From Pisolithus tinctorius (taxonomy: Eukaryota > Basidiomycota > Agaricomycetes > Boletales > Pisolithaceae): 64,000 nt of DNA. Location: assembly GCA_024663395.1 (NCBI GenBank), contig JANFAH010000006.1, forward strand, positions 1,984,001 through 2,048,000, read 5' to 3'. A program made the position numbers and the translations under genes. Under the pieces are notes generated by a model. That model saw only the letters and a program-made list of their open reading frames with translations. It searched no databases and was not told the origin of the DNA. Positions 1 through 13,600 of the stretch are shown in pieces (position 1 is the first letter of the stretch; each line of letters starts with the position of its first letter).

Positions 1-1342
1 CTTATGTTACAAGTCCACACACCCACCCGGCTGGCCACGGAACCAGTGCAAAGCTCCTGCATCGCAAATTTGATTACGCTCAGCTTATCACCATTCAGCA
101 CACTTTTGACAACAGGTCTACTAATCAAACTTTTATGGCCTGCCTTCCAACTTCAGGTGCGGTCAACCCCGCGGAAGCGAATTTGGACCGTCGGACTCAC
201 CCATGACTCACCATCATGATGAGCGCCGTTGCAGTGTAGTAACAGCCCTCCAAAGCAATGATGAAAAGGTATATGTCCGCTTTTGATAATCTAACCAACC
301 GTTTCAAATTGGTACTACACATATCACTGCCGCAGGTAGCTGTGAGCACTCCCGTCATATCTTGGTATCGTCAGCCTTATCTCACACCATGTAATTCAAA
401 CTCCAGAATCCAGCAATTTCGTCATCTCCACAGGCCAGACTGGCACTCAGAGTTCCGGACATTGGTTTGGACGGTTAGATTAGGGAAGCCTGTGAATCCT
501 TGGAACCAGGGCCGAAAAAGTAAATGACCGAAGTTGTTTTTACCAATATTCGAGAACGTCTGGAAGCACTCCCACGGCGCTGGTAATATTTCATGAACAC
601 GCAAGAGCTCTAAAAATATTTTTCTTTGGGTTTCATCTAGGAGACTGATGGGTACTTTACCCAACCATGCACTCCGCGCTTTTTGTCCATATCGTCGTAC
701 CGTTTCCTCGTGGTTACCATCCTCGATTCCTCATCTATGTCGTTCTGGGACGAAACAAAAAGGGCGGTCGCTCTGACACCTTTTTAGCGTACTTGGGAGG
801 ACGGGGAGATGGGCGCCGTACTTAGTACATCCGTACCGCCTGCTAACAGTCAGAGGCATCAGACTTACGTCAAGTCATGTCCCCAAACTTATCCGCAAAA
901 TCCCAAGGCAGCATAACAACAATGGCCCGGTCTCTAAGCTGGGCGAGCCAAAAAGTCACTGAACCTGAATCCTACATATACCCGTTGACTAATGAACCAA
1001 TCCCCCCACATCCCTCCAGCTAGTTGGTGGCTGACTTTTGTATACAACAATTCTGGCATCTTTACATCGAATGTTCACAAATGGATTCACGAATGACCAA
1101 ATCCCCCGGACTCTCCGGACGTTAAATTTACGGCGTGCCGCTTTTGCGTTGGTACAACTTACGGATCCATCAAATATCTTGGTGGTTACTTGGTGTGTAC
1201 TGCACATCATCGTGCCCCCCAGATCTCTTTGCAGAGCGCTACTGTACATCGCGTCATAAATCTACACCTTCCTCAATTCTGGTCGTCACACCCCCTAACG
1301 CCGACTACGAAGCTATGAGGACCTATTAACCGGATGAGTTTG
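1..1342. other. Window edge, no gene that can be supported
   Basis: No reading frame here resembles a known family and no convincing intron chain was found. A minus-strand open stretch at about 422-664 has plausible protein-like composition and could be an exon of a gene mostly outside the recognisable part. It has no ATG of its own and no clear splice partners. The stretch otherwise looks like 3' flanking sequence of the minus-strand UBX gene plus unassigned DNA. Confidence 0.4.
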
Positions 1343-2921
1343 TTAATCGTTTCCTGGGGCGAAGAAGCATACCGCTGATGGGGTTAGGCCCAACTCCCGC
1401 AAAGTTTTGTTGAAATCAGTGCGAGAAAATGTTTTCCTAGGGGGTGCAGTGTCGGAAGGGGTGTTCAAGGGATAAGTAAAACAATGCACGCATACCTCGG
1501 GAATTGCTGCGTAAAGCTGACCGTTTCCACGCTCACGGAAAGTGTTTGCGCAGCAACGAACTCAGCGACGTCGTGTAAAGCTGTCAGGGGTCCATCAATG
1601 TCAATTTTAGACTAGTTTACATCGGACGCACTGGAGTCACTGGGTAGCGTCGTAGTGTATGGAGTGCCTCCACTGGCCAAACGAATCTGCAGCCGCGTAT
1701 CTTTGAAATCCTTACCAGCTACACCACTGGACGATGATGCCGCTGCAGCTGGTGAGGGTGTAGAATTGCTGGTCCCAGACTGGCTGTCGACTATGGGCTT
1801 GCCTTCACGTAGAGCCTTCTCACGAGCAGCTTTCTCTGCCCGTGCTTTTTTGTCGGCTTCAATTTGGGCCTTGATTGCAGCTTTCGCTTTCGCATCCTCC
1901 GCCTTTTCTGATAATTGTGTGAAAAATTGTGCACGATGCTGGGCCACTTGAAACCTACCCTTCCGTTTTTGCTCAGCCTCCTTAATCATCTCTTTGGCCT
2001 TGATCTCTTCTTTGATTTTGTTGAGATCCTACGCGTGTGTAGTTGGTTAGTGCGTTGATTCGTCAAGCGGCATTAACAATTCAATGACGGACCTTGCCCT
2101 GTTTTCGTCTAATTACTTCGTTTGCTTTCGCTTCCTCCTGGTCCTTGGCAGCACGTTTCGCGGCAAGCTTTTTCCGCAACTCTTCTAACTTTGCCTTCTT
2201 TTCTTCTTCAGTTAGAGGCTTGATCTGCGGTAAGAATCGCAGAAGTCAGCATTCACTATAACAGTGACTCCCAAATAATCGTGCCACCTCTTCCGTAGAC
2301 TCCTCGAACTGGTCATGGCCACTCTTCTCGGCATGGTAATTGGCTAAAGCAGTATTTTTGAACGTCTTCCCACACACTGAGCATTTTATGCTCTGTCGTT
2401 GGTCCATACCGCGTCCGACGACATGTCATTAGGTAGATCATTGCTCGTTGAAGTCGTGTACGTACCTTTGCTTCGACATCCCCTGCAGTAGCAGCGGCAG
2501 AGACCGCCCCTTTCTTCCCGATGAGGTGGCGTAGAGCCTCAGCGTCATCGTCGTCGCCATCTACATCCATAGCTGAGGTAGACTGAGCTGCACTCCCAGA
2601 CGGCAAAGAATTTCCCGCTGGAGCGCTGGCATCGGATATTGGCTCGCCCTCGTGCTCAAGGAGATGGTCCATAGCTGGTTGCAGACCACGGTGGCTGGTG
2701 GCACGCAACGCCCCTGCACCCGTTCAGATTTCCAAAGTAACCGACCGATAGTCCAAAGTTACGCATACGGGTTGATATGGACGCAAAGTCGCCGCGGGCC
2801 GAATGATGTTGTCATCCATCCATGATCAGATTTAAGGGCACAGTTGTAATCAAAGGAGCTTACAATCGACGCGTGATGGGTCAAAGCCCATGCTTATAAG
2901 TGTGTCTCGATCACTCGTCAT
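1343..2921 (-). CDS. UBA-zinc finger-UBX domain ubiquitin/Cdc48 adaptor protein (UBXN1/SAKS1-like)
   Basis: Seven exons can be joined: 2864-2921, 2466-2713, 2288-2392, 2093-2224, 1632-2028, 1496-1580, 1343-1436. All introns are GT-AG and the sum is 1119 bp (372 residues). The N-terminus is a UBA domain with the MGF-dPsRVDWAL signature, followed by GLQPAMDHLLEH. An acidic linker leads to a C2H2-type motif (CSVCGKTF...H...H), a charged coiled coil rich in K and E, a Ser/Ala linker and a C-terminal UBX domain with the FPRK loop and a final CFFAP. UBA binds ubiquitin and UBX binds the N-domain of Cdc48/p97 in this family, so a role as adaptor in ubiquitin-dependent protein turnover is expected. 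The start ATG is chosen because the UBA begins directly after it. The codon for the UBA tryptophan is split by intron 1. Confidence 0.9.
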
Positions 2922-5900
2922 CTCTGGTGAAGGTAGGATTGATATTGGCCCCCAGGCAGCTTGGAAGTACTTTCAAAGTGCCTTCGTGTTATACGATAGG
3001 CTTGAGATACAAGTGGTGTCACGGGAGCCTCATGACGATGGGCGTGCTGCTATATTAGGAACATGTTCCACAGAACCTGGTACTAGCATGTATGTAAGGC
3101 TTGTGAATATCGACCAGTGTAAGACCGCCCTTCAGGCGGTCGACCAAAGATTATTCTCGTCGTAGAATCTATGGTATTGGGCAGACGGCATGGAGGGAGG
3201 AAATTTTTACGGTGTTCCACGCCCGGACTATTCACAACCTTCCAGCTTCAAAGCTGATGACACTGGCAGTGACAGAAGTATATCTGGCACGTACAGACAC
3301 CCTCTTTGAAATCTCTCTGAAGCGCGGATAATTATTCCATGTCCTGCTGCCACGTCGTAGCGAACGCCGCCCGTTTCGACAGGAGGCTATTTGTAAGGAT
3401 CTCCACATTGAGGGTCTTTGGAACCATCAGGAAAATAACACTTTACTATTTTTGACTTTTTGTGACTGATGTGACTTTTTGGGAAGGAATCTACTATCAT
3501 TACCCATGTCCTGCAGGCATGGCTGCACTGTTCTTGCTGATTTTTGTCTTGTTCCAACCACCTAATTCATAGCTTTCAGTAGATACCACATACATTCAAA
3601 TTGATGGAGGTTCCAAAGAGATATTGTGGTTTTTCTCTCAGACAGTGTGCATCACACCAATGGCTCAATATCCCTGAATTTTCAGACATTTTCTAGTCTT
3701 CTTGGCTTAGATATATCATCACTTAGTTGTCTCAATAGATTCTGTTCTCTTTTCATTCTTCAAAATGCTGTATATGGTCAAAAAAAAAGTACAGATAGTA
3801 GGTTCCTTCCCAAAAGGTCACAAATAGTCACAATAGTCACAAAAAAGTCAAAAAAAGTCACAAAAAGGTCAAAAATAGTAAAGTGTTAATTTCCTGATGA
3901 CCCGTAGAACAAAAAAAGCATGCTCCGTAGATGACGAGGTACTTATACCACGGATACAAACTTCCCAGTAGAGAAACGTGCGCAGATGAATCCACTCGCA
4001 TCGACATGCCGAATGAATGTGCCCCACCTGGGCACCTCCCAATAACATAAATATTGGTTCGAGCTTTCACTGATCAGTCAAATTTCACGAAACGATTTTC
4101 AAATTGTCGCCAACGCGCGACGTGGCAGTGGCCAGAAACGAAGGCAGACGTACTCACTGTAGGCGTGGGCACACTATTAGGCTTCAATTCGTAGGCCACT
4201 TACGTGGATGCATATGTCAAGTTGGCGCGAGAATGCTAGTTAGATGACACGGAGGCCTGAGGAGTTAGGGCAACATATCCCACCTTGAGGAAAGGAAGCG
4301 AAGCATCCGAACTCACTTTGGTTAAGACCAAACCACTGTTCGATAGGAAGTGTCATTTAGTTGCGCGAACATTAAGTTTAATGCAGCTGAGAGTAACCCA
4401 TACAATAAGCACGGCATACTTCTGGTATAATTAGTGGAACCTGTCCGCTTAAAATCCGGGCCTAAGGTTCTCCATAAATCTCGAGTACAAGTAAAAGGAG
4501 AAAGTATTTACAAAAACGAAAATCCAGTCTGCTCATGGACAACATTAAAACAGACGATAAGGAACATATTGAAGCTGACCACATGCCATGAATTCAAAAT
4601 GCATGCTGCAAATTCAAGTCAAAAGTTTGGAGTTCGCATTGCAAGCGCAGTGGCGACGAGGAAATCTACCATAAATCGGCCAGGCTGTAATGAAATGAAC
4701 ATGAGCAGAATAAACTATTAATGCGTCGAGTCATCCTACTGGATTAATGCGGAGCTCTCCGTCCTTTGACACGGCCATCATTGTTATGCGATATGTCGCC
4801 ACAACAACTCCCTTCGTATCTGAGCACTGTGAACGTCAAGATTCGTGTCATCGTACAAGTGTAATCACGGACACACCTGCATCTCGTTGCGTAGCAAGCC
4901 AGCGTTCGACTTCCAGCGGTATGTCCGGCCATCGGGCCCCTTGAAGGATCGGTCCCCCTTGCTTGGTAGTTGAAACTGAGCCTGTCGGGGAGTGGAAAGC
5001 ATGGTGATGACGATGTGTCCAGGTGCATAGTCCGTTGTACATTGAGCAAGGCAAGGCGAACTGACATGGCAAACGGCGATTCCAGTCTGGCCGCCTGCAT
5101 GCAACCCGAATTGCCATTGATTGGAGGTACGAGACCCTTTAAGATAGTATCTATCACAGGCCCACACACATGGACCATGTTCAGCTGCGACTATGAACAA
5201 TCAACGTGAAAGGGACGCACAAAATTGTGGCTCGATCATCTGCCTTGATTACCTTGTCATCACCGAGCAGACCCCCAACCCTGTATACATGGAAGGAAGA
5301 GTGATTAGTTGCACTTATCATTGGCCGTGCTAGGCTCTGGCGAGGTCAGACCAGAGGTTTAATAAACCTTGGGCCACGAAAGCGCACACTACAGACATGT
5401 ACACGAAATGGGAAGAGATCTTGCCTTTATGTGTAACAAGGGCAGTGTGAAATCATTAATGCGGGCGTATCATAGTTTGTACTATTCATGGCGTTTGAAC
5501 GTTCTAAGATTGCTGCCGGGTATCGGGTATCGAGAATTTAATGGTCGCCTTTGTCTAAAGGTGGACAGTAGGATCCTTACGAAGTCGGGAAGGTACTTCT
5601 GGAGGCGTTTGCCGAACACGTAGCCCTCCGATGCAGCGGGAACACGATAATCACAAACAGAGCGATGAGATTGCGGGCGCCAATCAGTAGGCCAACTTCT
5701 CGTCAAGAGACTATGTATCCGACAGGACGGCGAGGGGCGCATAAACCGCCCTCGACAAACGAGAAAGCCAGAAGCACCGTGCAGACTCCAAAACCTAGTG
5801 CGTAGAGCTGCCGCTGGTGGGAAGAAGGATCAGGCGAATTAGAAGAGGGCCGGCGCACATGAACCGGGGCATCCTAACTCGTTTGCATCAGAATTGCGAC

Positions 5901-6140
5901 AACCAATATATTGAAATACATCACGAGGTGGCGGTCGTTTACCACCATCCTACAATGCAAAGCACGAAGACAGCATTCCCACCTCACCGGCACCATGATT
6001 GGGTGGGTACAGTGTACTAGTGTCTTAAGGGTCGATGACATAATCATCGCGACAAGTCGGAATAATGCTCTTATTCCCACGATGGTTTGCTTGTCGTTCA
6101 AGGACGCCGGGACTGCTGGTTCTGTCTACAAAGTATCGCA
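2922..6140. other. Long intergenic stretch, only a MITE-like element recognised
   Basis: About 3.2 kb between the UBX gene and ATP4. Short open frames occur on both strands but none shows a family motif, a plausible exon chain or codon bias. The only structured feature is the inverted-repeat element at 3425-3899. The last few hundred bases should hold the ATP4 promoter, but no clear TATA box was seen. Confidence 0.5.
3425..3899. mobile_element. MITE-like element with long terminal inverted repeats
   Basis: The 475 bp unit starts CATCAGGAAA-TAACACTTTAC and ends with the reverse complement (GTAAAGTGTTA-TTTCCTGATG). The inverted ends run about 70-110 bp and are themselves built from short GTCACAAA/GTCAAAAA repeats, so the two arms could pair. 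Both arms reach a GGGAAGGAA-CTACTATC block before symmetry is lost. No transposase frame lies inside. An exact target duplication is not clear: at most AC flanks both sides. The family cannot be named. Confidence 0.7.
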
Positions 6141-7124
6141 ATGGCGTCCAGGATTGCACTGAATACCCTCAAGGCATCTGGTTTGTTTGTTTTCACTCAC
6201 TAATATGTTTTTCACTCATGGCCAGCGAAGCCCGTCCATGCGCAGTGCCCACTGTCGTCCGCGCTGTCAATGCGTGCGTTTCCTCAAGTCGAAAGCCGTG
6301 TTAGTTAATTGACCATCTCACCTCCAGCCGTGTCATGAGCACGTCAAATCCCCCTCCTTCCGAGCGTGCTTCGGAAATCATAAACTCCCTCCCGTCCTCC
6401 CCCAACCTCATCACCAAGACCGGCACTGCCATCCTCGGTACTGGCCTTCTTGCTACGGCCATCTCCCAAGAACTCTATGTCGTGAATGAGGAAACTGTGG
6501 TTGCGGCAGGGACATTTATCCTCCTTGCTTACCTTGCCAAGGTATGTGGCTCTGTCAAATACGCTGTCACACTCGTAACCGTTCGTTTAGCTCATCCGTG
6601 AACCCTACCGTGACTGGGCCAACGGCCACATTGAACGTGTCAAGACCGCTTTAGAAAACTCGCGTGCCGAACATACCCAGGCTGTAAAAGACCGCATCAA
6701 TTCTGTTGAACAGATGAAGGACGTTGTTTCCCTAACGCAGGGTCTCTTTGCCGTTTCGAAGGTCCGGGCATGGACTCCCAGTATTTTGGATCTGACGTGT
6801 GACTTTGCATATGTAGGAAACTGCCGAGTTGGAGGCAGGAGCTTTCGTCCAGCGTCAAAAGGTTGCACTGGCTTCTGAGCTCAAGGCCGTTCTGGACAGC
6901 TGGGTGCGATACGAGCAACAGCTGAAGGAGAGCGAGCAGGCTGAGCTTGCAAAAACCATCATTGCAAGGGTTACGTCTGATCTCACGGACGAGAAGATGC
7001 AGAAGGAGATATTGGCCAACGCCGTGGCGGAGCTTGAGCGTAAGTTCGATCATACTGCAAGTATCTCACAAATCATGTCTGACGATGGACGACAACAGAA
7101 CTTGTGAAAAGCAAAGCGATTTAG
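6141..7124 (+). CDS. ATP4: Mitochondrial F1Fo ATP synthase subunit 4 (subunit b)
   Basis: Six exons (6141-6180, 6231-6273, 6328-6541, 6591-6761, 6817-7039, 7099-7124) sum to 717 bp (238 residues), the usual length for the family. The protein begins with a basic Ser/Ala-rich presequence suited to mitochondrial import. A membrane hairpin follows, with the highly conserved ELYVVNEETV segment (about residues 75-85). A long charged helix forms the peripheral stalk, ending in LVKSKAI. Subunit b anchors F1 to Fo in the inner membrane as part of the stator. Intron 1 uses an AAG acceptor as modelled; this keeps frame and joins the presequence, but it is the least certain junction. The gene lies 241 bp upstream of VPS1 in the same direction. 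Confidence 0.93.
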
Positions 7125-7365
7125 GGAGGTCGTGGCTAGCTAGATTACCGTTACCGATAGAAAATGTAGCACGACGTGCCCTTTTTTATCGTACTTGTTT
7201 GGCTTGAATACTAAGATGGTCGCGTGTCCAAACAAATCCAAACAGTCCCTGCCGCGATGACGCGCGCTGAGCCGTTCGCGTTTCCGGCAAGCTCAGCGCT
7301 GGGTGACTGACGTTCCGTTCCAGGCCAACGCCGTTCGCTCCTGCCAGGACAACCCAGCTACCACG

Positions 7366-10336
7366 ATGGACGTCGACCTCATCAAACTCGTTAACCGTCT
7401 TCAGGACACATTCAATAACCTTGGTGCGTACAATGAATGTTCCTGGGCAGTGGGCTTTGAACTCATGGTGAACATATGTCACAGGTGGGGAGCTGGACAT
7501 GCCCCAACTGGTCGTCGTAAGTCGTGGTACCATATAACCCAGCCGACATCGCGTAGACATACTCTCTTTCTTAGGTTGGCAGCCAGTCTTCGGGCAAATC
7601 TAGTGTGCTAGAAAAGTGTGTGTGGGCATCTGCCGTTGCATAGTAGTAACTCACCGGCATGTTCTTCTCAGCATTGTCGCACGAGACTTTCTTCCGCGTG
7701 GCCAAGGCATTGTGACTCGCCGACCCCTCATTCTCCAGCTAATTCACACTCCCGTCCCGGATCCGTCCGCCAGCCCATCTGCAGATACCGAGTGGGCACA
7801 ATTCCTCCATATCGACAAACGGTTCACAGACTTCAACGATGTACGCCGTGAAATCGAACAGGAGACTTTCCGTGTTGCCGGACAGAACAAAGGCGTCAGT
7901 AAACTCCCGATATCGTTACGAATATACAGTCCAAACGTGTTGGACCTGACTTTGGTTGACTTGCCTGGTCTAACAAAGGTGCGTGTACCGAAGCACCCCA
8001 TGGACTCACCTAATAGTTGACTAAGATACCGGTGGGCGATCAACCGAGCGACATTGAACGCCAAATTAGGAACCTGGTTTTAGACTACATTTCAAAGCCT
8101 AACAGGTGGATTTGGATTTCGACGCGATGGTCCTGGAACGCTTAACTAATGTTTTCTATAGCGTTATTCTCGCAGTATCCCCTGCCAATGTCGATCTGGC
8201 TAATTCAGACGCACTCAAGCTCGCCCGTTCTGTAGATCCTCAAGGACGCCGTACCATTGGAGTTTTGACAAAGCTAGACCTCATGGATGCTGGGACAAAT
8301 GCGCTTGACATACTCACGGGACGCGTCTATCCTCTGAAATTGGGTTTCATCGGCGTGGTGAATCGTAGTCAACAGGACATCATAACCGACAAGAGTATGA
8401 AAGACGCGTTAGAGGCAGAAGCAGAGTTTTTCAAAAACCATTTGGCATACCGGAATATTGCGCATAAGAATGGCACCAAATATCTAGCGAGGGCGCTGAA
8501 TCAGGTGTGTTTTTTTGACGCCTTCTGTGGAGCTACTCACAGCCTCTGTTCAAGGTCTTGATGAGCCACATACGCGATAAATTGCCTGATATGAAAGCTC
8601 GACTCAATACCTTGATGGGCCAAGCACAGCAGGAGCTGAACTCCTTTGGTGATGCCGCGGCATTCGGGGACAAGAATCAGGTAATGAAGCATGAGCATCT
8701 TTTCCCCCCAGCTGACAGCCCTACAGCAAGGAGCTCTTATTCTTCGGCTCATGAACCAATTTGCTCAGGATTTTATCTCATCCATCGAAGGTACCAAGGT
8801 GGATATGTCGACCAAAGAATTGTCAGGTGGTGCAAGGATATATTATATATTCAATGACGTCTTCGGCCATGCTCTGGCATCCATTGACTCCACTGCAAAC
8901 TTGGATAACCAAGACATTCGAACGGCTATCCGCAATTCCACTGGTCCGCGCCCAAGTTTGTTTGTTCCCGAAGCCGCCTTCGACTTGCTGGTCAAGCCAC
9001 AGATAAAACTTCTGGAAGCTCCAAGTCTTCGTTGCGTCGAGCTAGTATACGAGGAGTTGGTCAAAATATGCCATAATTGCACAAGCATGGTAAGCAACTT
9101 TTCCTTGGCACCGTATATCTAATCTTCTCCATTACTACAGGAATTGGAACGCTTCCCCCATTTACACGCCCAACTCATAGAATGTGTCTCAGAGCTTCTG
9201 CGGGAACGCCTCGGACCAACCTCGGACTATGCGCAAAGTCTTATTGAGATTCAAGCTGCGTACATCAACACAAACCATCCGACATTCATTGCGGGATCTG
9301 CTGCTGCTGCTGCGCAAACCGCAACGGCACCTTCACCAAAACCAACGCCACCCTCACGCGTGGGTATTCGCTTTATTGTAGTGTCACGCTTTATCTGACA
9401 GAACGTCCGCCTATCCCCTTGGATCGCTCATTGATTGTCTCAGGCCGTAAACTCCGACCCGATACCTGGCGGCCCAACACATGGAGATGGTGACGATTCA
9501 TCCAGCGAAGAGCCAGCAGCTGTGAATGGCGTTCCAACGCGAGATGGTCGTTCCGTGTCGGCAACACTTCACGATCGCTCCCGCCCGACAGGATCTGCTA
9601 TCTCCGCTGCTAGCACCTCGGGGAAAACAAAACATCCTCGGCATTCGTCTGTTCTGCCGCCATCATCGCACTCACACGCACCTGCTGTGCCGGGAACGTC
9701 GCCCAACTCTACACGGGAGACCTTCCTCAATTATTTCTTTGGTCAGAACGGCCCTGGTCCCCTTGCAGGTTCGAGCGTGGAACGGTCTCATGCAGGTTCT
9801 GTACCACTCACCACTGGCCGTGATGTTTCCGGAGCAGATGTACCGGGTCCTACTGGGATATTGGCGCCTAAACGGTCACTAGATGGAAATAATGCGGCGT
9901 TTGACATGAAAAGCCTGGGTAAACATATTGAAGCTGTGAGGAAATTACTATATTCCCTGCGTTCAAAACGCTAACTCAATGATTGGCTGGTAATGCCCAA
10001 CAGGTCTCGTCAGCCGGTGACAGTGGCTCTCAATTGACGCAACGCGAAGAGATGGAGACGGCCCTTATTCGGTCGTTGATCGCTTCGTACTTTTCGATTG
10101 TCAGACAAAGTATACAGGACCTCATTCCGAAAGCGATTATGCATCTTCTGGTCAATTATTCATCCAAGCACGTGCAAAATCGGCTAGTAGCAACGCTCTA
10201 CAAACCCGAATTGTTTTCGGAGTTATTGGATGAAGATGAAGCATTAGTAGCGGAACGGACACGGGTGAAGGCGTTGTTGGATGCCTACAAGGAGGCTTTC
10301 AAGACACTTTCTGAAGTGAACCTCAAGACCGTTTAG
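7366..10336 (+). CDS. VPS1: Dynamin-related GTPase Vps1
   Basis: Eleven exons starting 7366-7423, 7485-7516, 7575-7615, 7672-7978, 8026-8105, 8162-8504, 8555-8680, 8727-9089, 9141-9359, 9444-9935 and 10004-10336 give 797 residues. The GTPase domain shows the P-loop GSQSSGKSS, the G2 region with VTRRPL, DLPG (G3) and TKLDLMD (G4). The middle domain and a C-terminal GTPase effector domain (about the last 100 residues) follow. The family forms helical oligomers that drive membrane fission at the vacuole, Golgi/endosome and peroxisome. Between middle and effector domains sits a long Ser/Pro/Gly-rich low-complexity insert (about residues 540-690), in the place of the variable insert that replaces the PH domain in fungal Vps1; this makes the protein longer than the roughly 700 residues of yeast Vps1. 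There is no PH domain. The exon 7 acceptor could lie 12 bp upstream, adding four residues. Confidence 0.95.
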
Positions 10337-10689
10337 ACTACTTTTTTACCCTGACGTTTTTGCATGCCGTCTAGCGCTACGACTTTATTGTAGTATTCTT
10401 CTATTGATCACTGGAGATAATAGATGTGACCATCTATTGCAAAACATGTAGACACATCAGCATCAATATGCAACCCTACCGACAAACAGGCAAGTCTAGA
10501 TAACAAGCTAACAGTCACCACACTTATATAACGAGTACCAAGCGAAAGAGCAACACTAAATGGGACGCACGACTCATCTAAGTAGAACGACTGGCGGCGA
10601 GCAAAAGCTAGAGGTAGCGAGTGGCTAGTAGAACAGCCCGGAGGAACGTCGAAGCTCAACACATGGCAAGTGCTTGGGAATGGCTTCGC
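10337..10689. other. Convergent intergenic region between VPS1 and the BCS1-like gene
   Basis: About 350 bp between two gene 3' ends. It holds AT-rich sequence that should include both polyadenylation sites. No coding signal was seen. Confidence 0.5.
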
Positions 10690-13600
10690 TCAGTCAGAAG
10701 CCTCCAGTTGCCCCTTGACGGCAACCCACTTCTCCTTCCCAACTTCTTTGGTGACGACATTGATTGATCCACCAATGGGTTTCTCCAGCTCCTCCTCCGA
10801 TGTTATGCTCTCCTCGGTGTCGGCCTCAATACCGCCATTGCTGCTATCCGATTCGGATGATGATGACGACGACTCGCACTTGACGGCAGCAACGACAGCA
10901 GGCAATGTAACTTCCGTAGGAGTATTTGGGCCGCTCGAGCCAATGACGGTGTTGCTGGTGGAACTATTTGCACTATCGAGCTTTAAACTTGCCTCAACGC
11001 GATGCACTTTCTTGGCTTTGGCTCGCTCCTTCTTCTCCAGCTTCTAATACGCAAAAATAGCAGTTATGAGAATGCATGCAACTCGCCTCTTCTGTTAAGT
11101 CGCACCTCCTTGATTTCCTTTTCCTCTAGCTGCACGAGGACACCAGATCAGCTACCGTGAACAGCGGATGTTTCAGTTTCGAAAAGATAATTTACCTCCT
11201 TGGCGAGCCTTTCTTCCTTCTATGCAAAAAGTCGTCAGTACAGTGGATCAGAGAAATTTAGGATATTTCAACTTACCTCTTTACGTTCCTTCTCCTCAGC
11301 CTACGAATTACGGGAGGATCAGTTCCGTCATTCCGTACCGTACCATACTACAAAGTGTCGCCGTACCTCTTTCTTTTCCTTGGCTTCCCGCTGAAGGCCG
11401 AATTAATATCCCGCACGTCACCTGCCAAGTAAGGTAGAATGATCACACACCTCCGCCTTCTCTTTCTTGAGTTTCTCGCGCATCTCACGCTCTTGAATCA
11501 CCCTTCATCACATGATCGCTTCAAGATCCGGTCAATGAATTATGGGCGTGCTAACGTACCATTCACCGACTTCGTCGACGCATTCTCGGGGGCGGAGCTT
11601 GTTCTTGAGAAGATACCCCTGTAGAGAGGCGACCTGTGGCGGACATCAAATAGGCGCGAATCCCACGCGAAGGGACACAAGTTGACACCTACACTGAGTT
11701 CATTTTCAGGAATGGTATCTGCGAAACGTTTAGCCAATTCTGCAATTTCGGCCTCTTCCAGAACTGGAATGGTGTGTCCAGATGCTTTACGCTTTGGGAC
11801 TGGAAGATTCTTCTGCGAAACGTCAGTCTTCTCGTCGGCTGGAGACGAGGTCTCAGCAGAATCGACTGGAGGATTCTTAGGCTTAGAGGGGAAGAAGCAT
11901 TTGAATATGCCTTCCGCTTGCCACCTCGTCGCATGGGTGAAATTCACCCAAACGTCCATACGCCCTGGACGGCTCAGTGCAGGATCAAGACGCTCGATAT
12001 GGTTAGTGGTGGCAAAGAGGAGGCTGACGACACCATAGGGTGAATATATTAGCGAAATGGGCGCGGGTTACGGGACTCCAGAATAACGCACCGACCCTCC
12101 GCCGCAGCGACACCATCCAGGCTGTTCAGGAGCCCACTTAAACTCAGAGTGGATCCGTCAGATTCATTATTGGTCGTAGTGGTACCACCTAGGGGAACTC
12201 CAGTTGAAGATGAATCTCGACTGACGGAACGCGTAAACGCCGCGTCCAAATCTTCAAGCAGCAAAATACATCTATAACCACGAATAGATGAGACTTAGTG
12301 ACACGAGGAGGAAGTATCCACCGACCTGGAAGGTACATGACTCATCAAAGTGGTCAAGGTATTATCACTCATCCTGTTCTCATTTATGTCAAGAACTTGC
12401 TGGAAGATCCTTCAGTGGCGTCTTACCCCTTCGACGACAAACTAACGACGTAAATGTCCAATCCGAGTTCACCTGCTAACGAGTGTATCAACGACGTCTT
12501 GCCACTACACGCAACGGGGAGCTTTATTAATTGCGTCAAAAATGGGAGTGGAAACGCCAACCTTCCGGGAACACCATGCAAGAGATAACCCCGACGGAAG
12601 GGAATGCCTAGACATGGCTTAGAGTGAACGCAGCACAGAGTAGTCACACTTTACCTCTTTCGGCATACCTGCGAATATGAATGAAATCTTCTGATTGAGA
12701 TAAAATTCAACACTTTGCAACTCACCAGTCTTCTGAAGCCAAGAAGTCCTTGCAATCGGCCAAGAGCATATCTTTTACTCCCGGCTGCAGAACAATAGAA
12801 CTCAGCGGACGTTTTTGCCGAGCTCCATTCCACCGCCAACAGGCGTAGGTACTTTGACAATGTTTGTGACTAAGCCCCGCGTGAGGTAAATATGGGAAAA
12901 CTCACGTATCAGCCATGAAGATGTGGACGCGGTGCTCAGCATCTTTCTCATACTCTCGTTTTGCTTCGAGGACAAGTTTCTTGAGGATGTCGTTGCTACG
13001 AGCGACCACGCTAGTCACACAGTCAGGGCGAACCACGCGGAGCAGGAGTTTGGACGTACCTGATTTTTAGCGCAGCGCCATGTCCATAGTCGGGGTAACG
13101 CTTGGTCCTCGTTATCTGTGGAAAGGCATGAGTCAATAACATTACCAAAGACGGACTATTAGTTGACATACCCGAAGCCAGTGGCCACGGTAATATATAG
13201 TATGTGTAGTATCTGCCGACAAGCGTCAGCTAGTTTAGACGGTGTTACGAAACTGTGTCTCCGTAAGGGACACTCGCCTAAGCTAGGGATGAATGCAACC
13301 TTGCGCTTTTTCCGACCGTGTATGAGCGCGTCCTCGTCCTCGTCGACGTCCTCTTCATCCAAATCACCGGTTGTCGACTGCGTAATGCCACTGCGCGACA
13401 CTGTACGCGTCGTTATCTCAAACTCTCGACTTCGGCCCCATGCCGGTTGCTAGTCACGGAATGAGTACTGTAGTCAGCCAAGATGGATGATGTTTCAAGT
13501 CTTGCCTTGGAAAGCCAATGCATGAGCCTAGCGAACAGTGTCAGCCTCCGAGGTCGACTGGGGGATAAGGAAAGCGCATTACCAGTCATATGGATAATCC

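Noticed and set aside
1612..1640. In-frame TAG inside the UBX domain
   Set aside because: The stop lies in a 51 bp GT-AG intron (1581-1631); splicing restores a full UBX domain.
2705..2760. Apparent frameshift in the UBA domain of the UBX gene
   Set aside because: Sequence just upstream looked like a shifted UBA, but a better exon at 2864-2921 (MGFDPSRVD) splices exactly onto TGG-GCG, giving an intact domain.
4744..5209. Several overlapping frames of 80-144 codons on both strands
   Set aside because: Mutually overlapping, no motifs, no splice signals forming a chain; treated as chance frames.
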